From assembly GCA_038248505.1 (NCBI GenBank), contig JBBRXJ010000121.1, positions 1 to 5,328 of the forward strand: 5,328 nt of DNA, in the 5' to 3' direction. This document shows, one piece after another, positions 4,387 to 5,328 of this stretch. The stretch's first letter is position 1. The number at the start of each line of letters is the position of its first letter. The translations under genes and the position numbers were made by a program. The notes below the pieces were generated by a model. The model worked only from the letters and a program-made list of their open reading frames with translations. It was not told where the DNA came from and ran no database searches. The stretch comes from JBBRXJ01 sp038248505 (GTDB taxonomy: Bacteria; Bacteroidota; Bacteroidia; Bacteroidales; JBBRXJ01).

Positions 4387-5328
4387 ATGTTTGGACAGGT
4401 AGATGCCAATGGCAACCCGGTGAAAGGAACTAATGAAGTTAGTAGTACCAGGGTAAATAAAACCGATGCAGCAGGTTGGAATGCCAATGCTGGTAACAGG
4501 GTAAGCAAGTTGGGTTATTTCGGTAAAAAATTAGGGCCTAACATGATGTTGAAAGTAATGGCCGGCGATGAAATTGCCGCCAGAACGGATTATTACTACA
4601 CAGGTCAGCCCGATAACAACGTTCCAAACAATATACTATCGTCGATAGTGAGCAGCCTGTTTAGTTCTTTGAGTTACGGTGCCAGCTCCACTAATTTGCA
4701 TGGCACAGCAACCAACATCACTACTAATATTAATACGACTCCTGGCGAATTTGGTACTTTTTTGAATAATCAAAATACCAATACTGATGCCACTCCACAA
4801 GCTTACATGAATGTGTTATTCTTTGATGAGAATTTTAATTTTGTTCCATACGATAATGTAACGGGACTGGGCAGCTATGCCTTGAGGGTTACCAATAGCG
4901 GCGATGGGCAGAGAATTCTGCCTCAGATATCGAAAGCTCCTAAAAATGGCTATGCTTTTGTATATTTAAGTAATGAAAGTAAGACATTTGTGTATTTTGA
5001 TAATTTTGAAGTAACACATGTAAGAGGAAGGTTAATTGAAGAAAATGCGTATTATGCGTATGGGTTAAAAATAGCCGCCATCAGTTCAAGAAAACTGGGT
5101 GATGGCAGTGAGGGGCAGTTAAGGAATCAATATCTTTACAATGATAAAGAGCTGTGGGAAGACGGCGACTTAAACTGGTACGATTACGGGTTTAGAAATT
5201 ATGATCCGCAAATAGGTAGGTTCCCCCAGTTGGATCCGCTGACATGGGAGTATCCAGAGCTAACAAATTATCAGTATGCCAGCAACAATCCTATTAAGAA
5301 CATTGATCTAGATGGTCTGGAAGGAATA
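4387..5328 (+). CDS. Rhs repeat-associated core protein, N-terminally truncated, 3' end outside window
   Basis: From ATG 4387 the frame is open for 314 codons to the right edge. The C-terminal part is a clear Rhs core: LYNDKELWEDG, WYDYGFRNYDPQIGRFPQLDPL (264-285) and NYQYASNNPIKNIDLDGLEG (294-313). The preceding region (about 49-230: LGPNMMLKVMAGDEI, AYMNVLFFDE, GYAFVYLSNES, FVYFDNFEVTHVRG, then AYYAYGL) is the segment usually found before the core in large Bacteroidota Rhs/YD-repeat proteins. Such proteins commonly exceed 1000 residues; here TAA at 4357 closes the frame, and no YD repeats, signal peptide or encapsulating shell precede it, so this is a displaced C-terminal module or a pseudogene. 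The core would normally be followed by a variable tip, often a toxin, which is not visible. Sampled base composition is higher in G+C (28/60 at 4441-4500) than in the gene before it (18/60 at 3841-3900). Confidence 0.85.
   Translation, partial: MFGQVDANGNPVKGTNEVSSTRVNKTDAAGWNANAGNRVSKLGYFGKKLGPNMMLKVMAGDEIAARTDYYYTGQPDNNVPNNILSSIVSSLFSSLSYGASSTNLHGTATNITTNINTTPGEFGTFLNNQNTNTDATPQAYMNVLFFDENFNFVPYDNVTGLGSYALRVTNSGDGQRILPQISKAPKNGYAFVYLSNESKTFVYFDNFEVTHVRGRLIEENAYYAYGLKIAAISSRKLGDGSEGQLRNQYLYNDKELWEDGDLNWYDYGFRNYDPQIGRFPQLDPLTWEYPELTNYQYASNNPIKNIDLDGLEGI

Noticed and set aside
1..5328. CRISPR arrays, tRNA or rRNA genes, riboswitches
   Set aside because: No regularly spaced direct repeats, no cloverleaf or rRNA-like conserved sequence, and no recognisable riboswitch core were seen on reading both strands.

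Overview
The window looks like chromosome of a Bacteroidota bacterium, most likely near the Chitinophagaceae. The reasons are the low G+C, A-rich leaders with few Shine-Dalgarno sites, and protein families typical of that group: an exported WCPYC peroxiredoxin-like protein, an AhpD-like enzyme next to a DinB-family protein, and a Bacteroidota-style Rhs core. The assignment rests on protein recognition only; no marker gene is present.

Left part (1-2167, all + strand): the C-terminal part of a YceI-family protein enters from the left edge and is closed by a perfect 17-bp hairpin (374-410). Then come an exported peroxiredoxin-like protein (439-1023), an AhpD-like carboxymuconolactone decarboxylase family protein with a complete active-site signature (1097-1657), and a DinB-superfamily protein with a conserved His set (1670-2167). 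The last two are 12 nt apart and are probably co-transcribed. Together they read as a small peroxide/thiol stress cluster.

Middle (2168-2979): no intact gene. On the - strand at 2452-2746 lies a broken relic of an IS91-family (Y2, HUH-type) transposase, split by frameshift and stop codons. Beside it are a hairpin (2380-2408) and an open frame of 63 codons without a start codon (2756-2947).

Right part (2980-5328): an AraC-family regulator on the - strand begins inside its cupin domain. The missing sensor sequence can be followed upstream through an apparent single-base frameshift, and is then lost where a divergent gene for a small exported protein of unknown function begins (3740-4213). That reading frame continues for 46 codons past its stop. 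From 4387 to the right edge runs the C-terminal core of an Rhs-type protein that has lost its large N-terminal part. It reaches the end of the core, where a variable toxin-like tip would start, but that tip is outside the window.

Overall, the left side is an orderly housekeeping or stress cluster. The right side is a rearranged accessory zone with a transposase relic, a damaged regulator, an orphan secreted protein and a displaced Rhs core. I did not find a clearly new system. The most promising place for one is just beyond the right edge, in the Rhs tip and whatever gene follows it.
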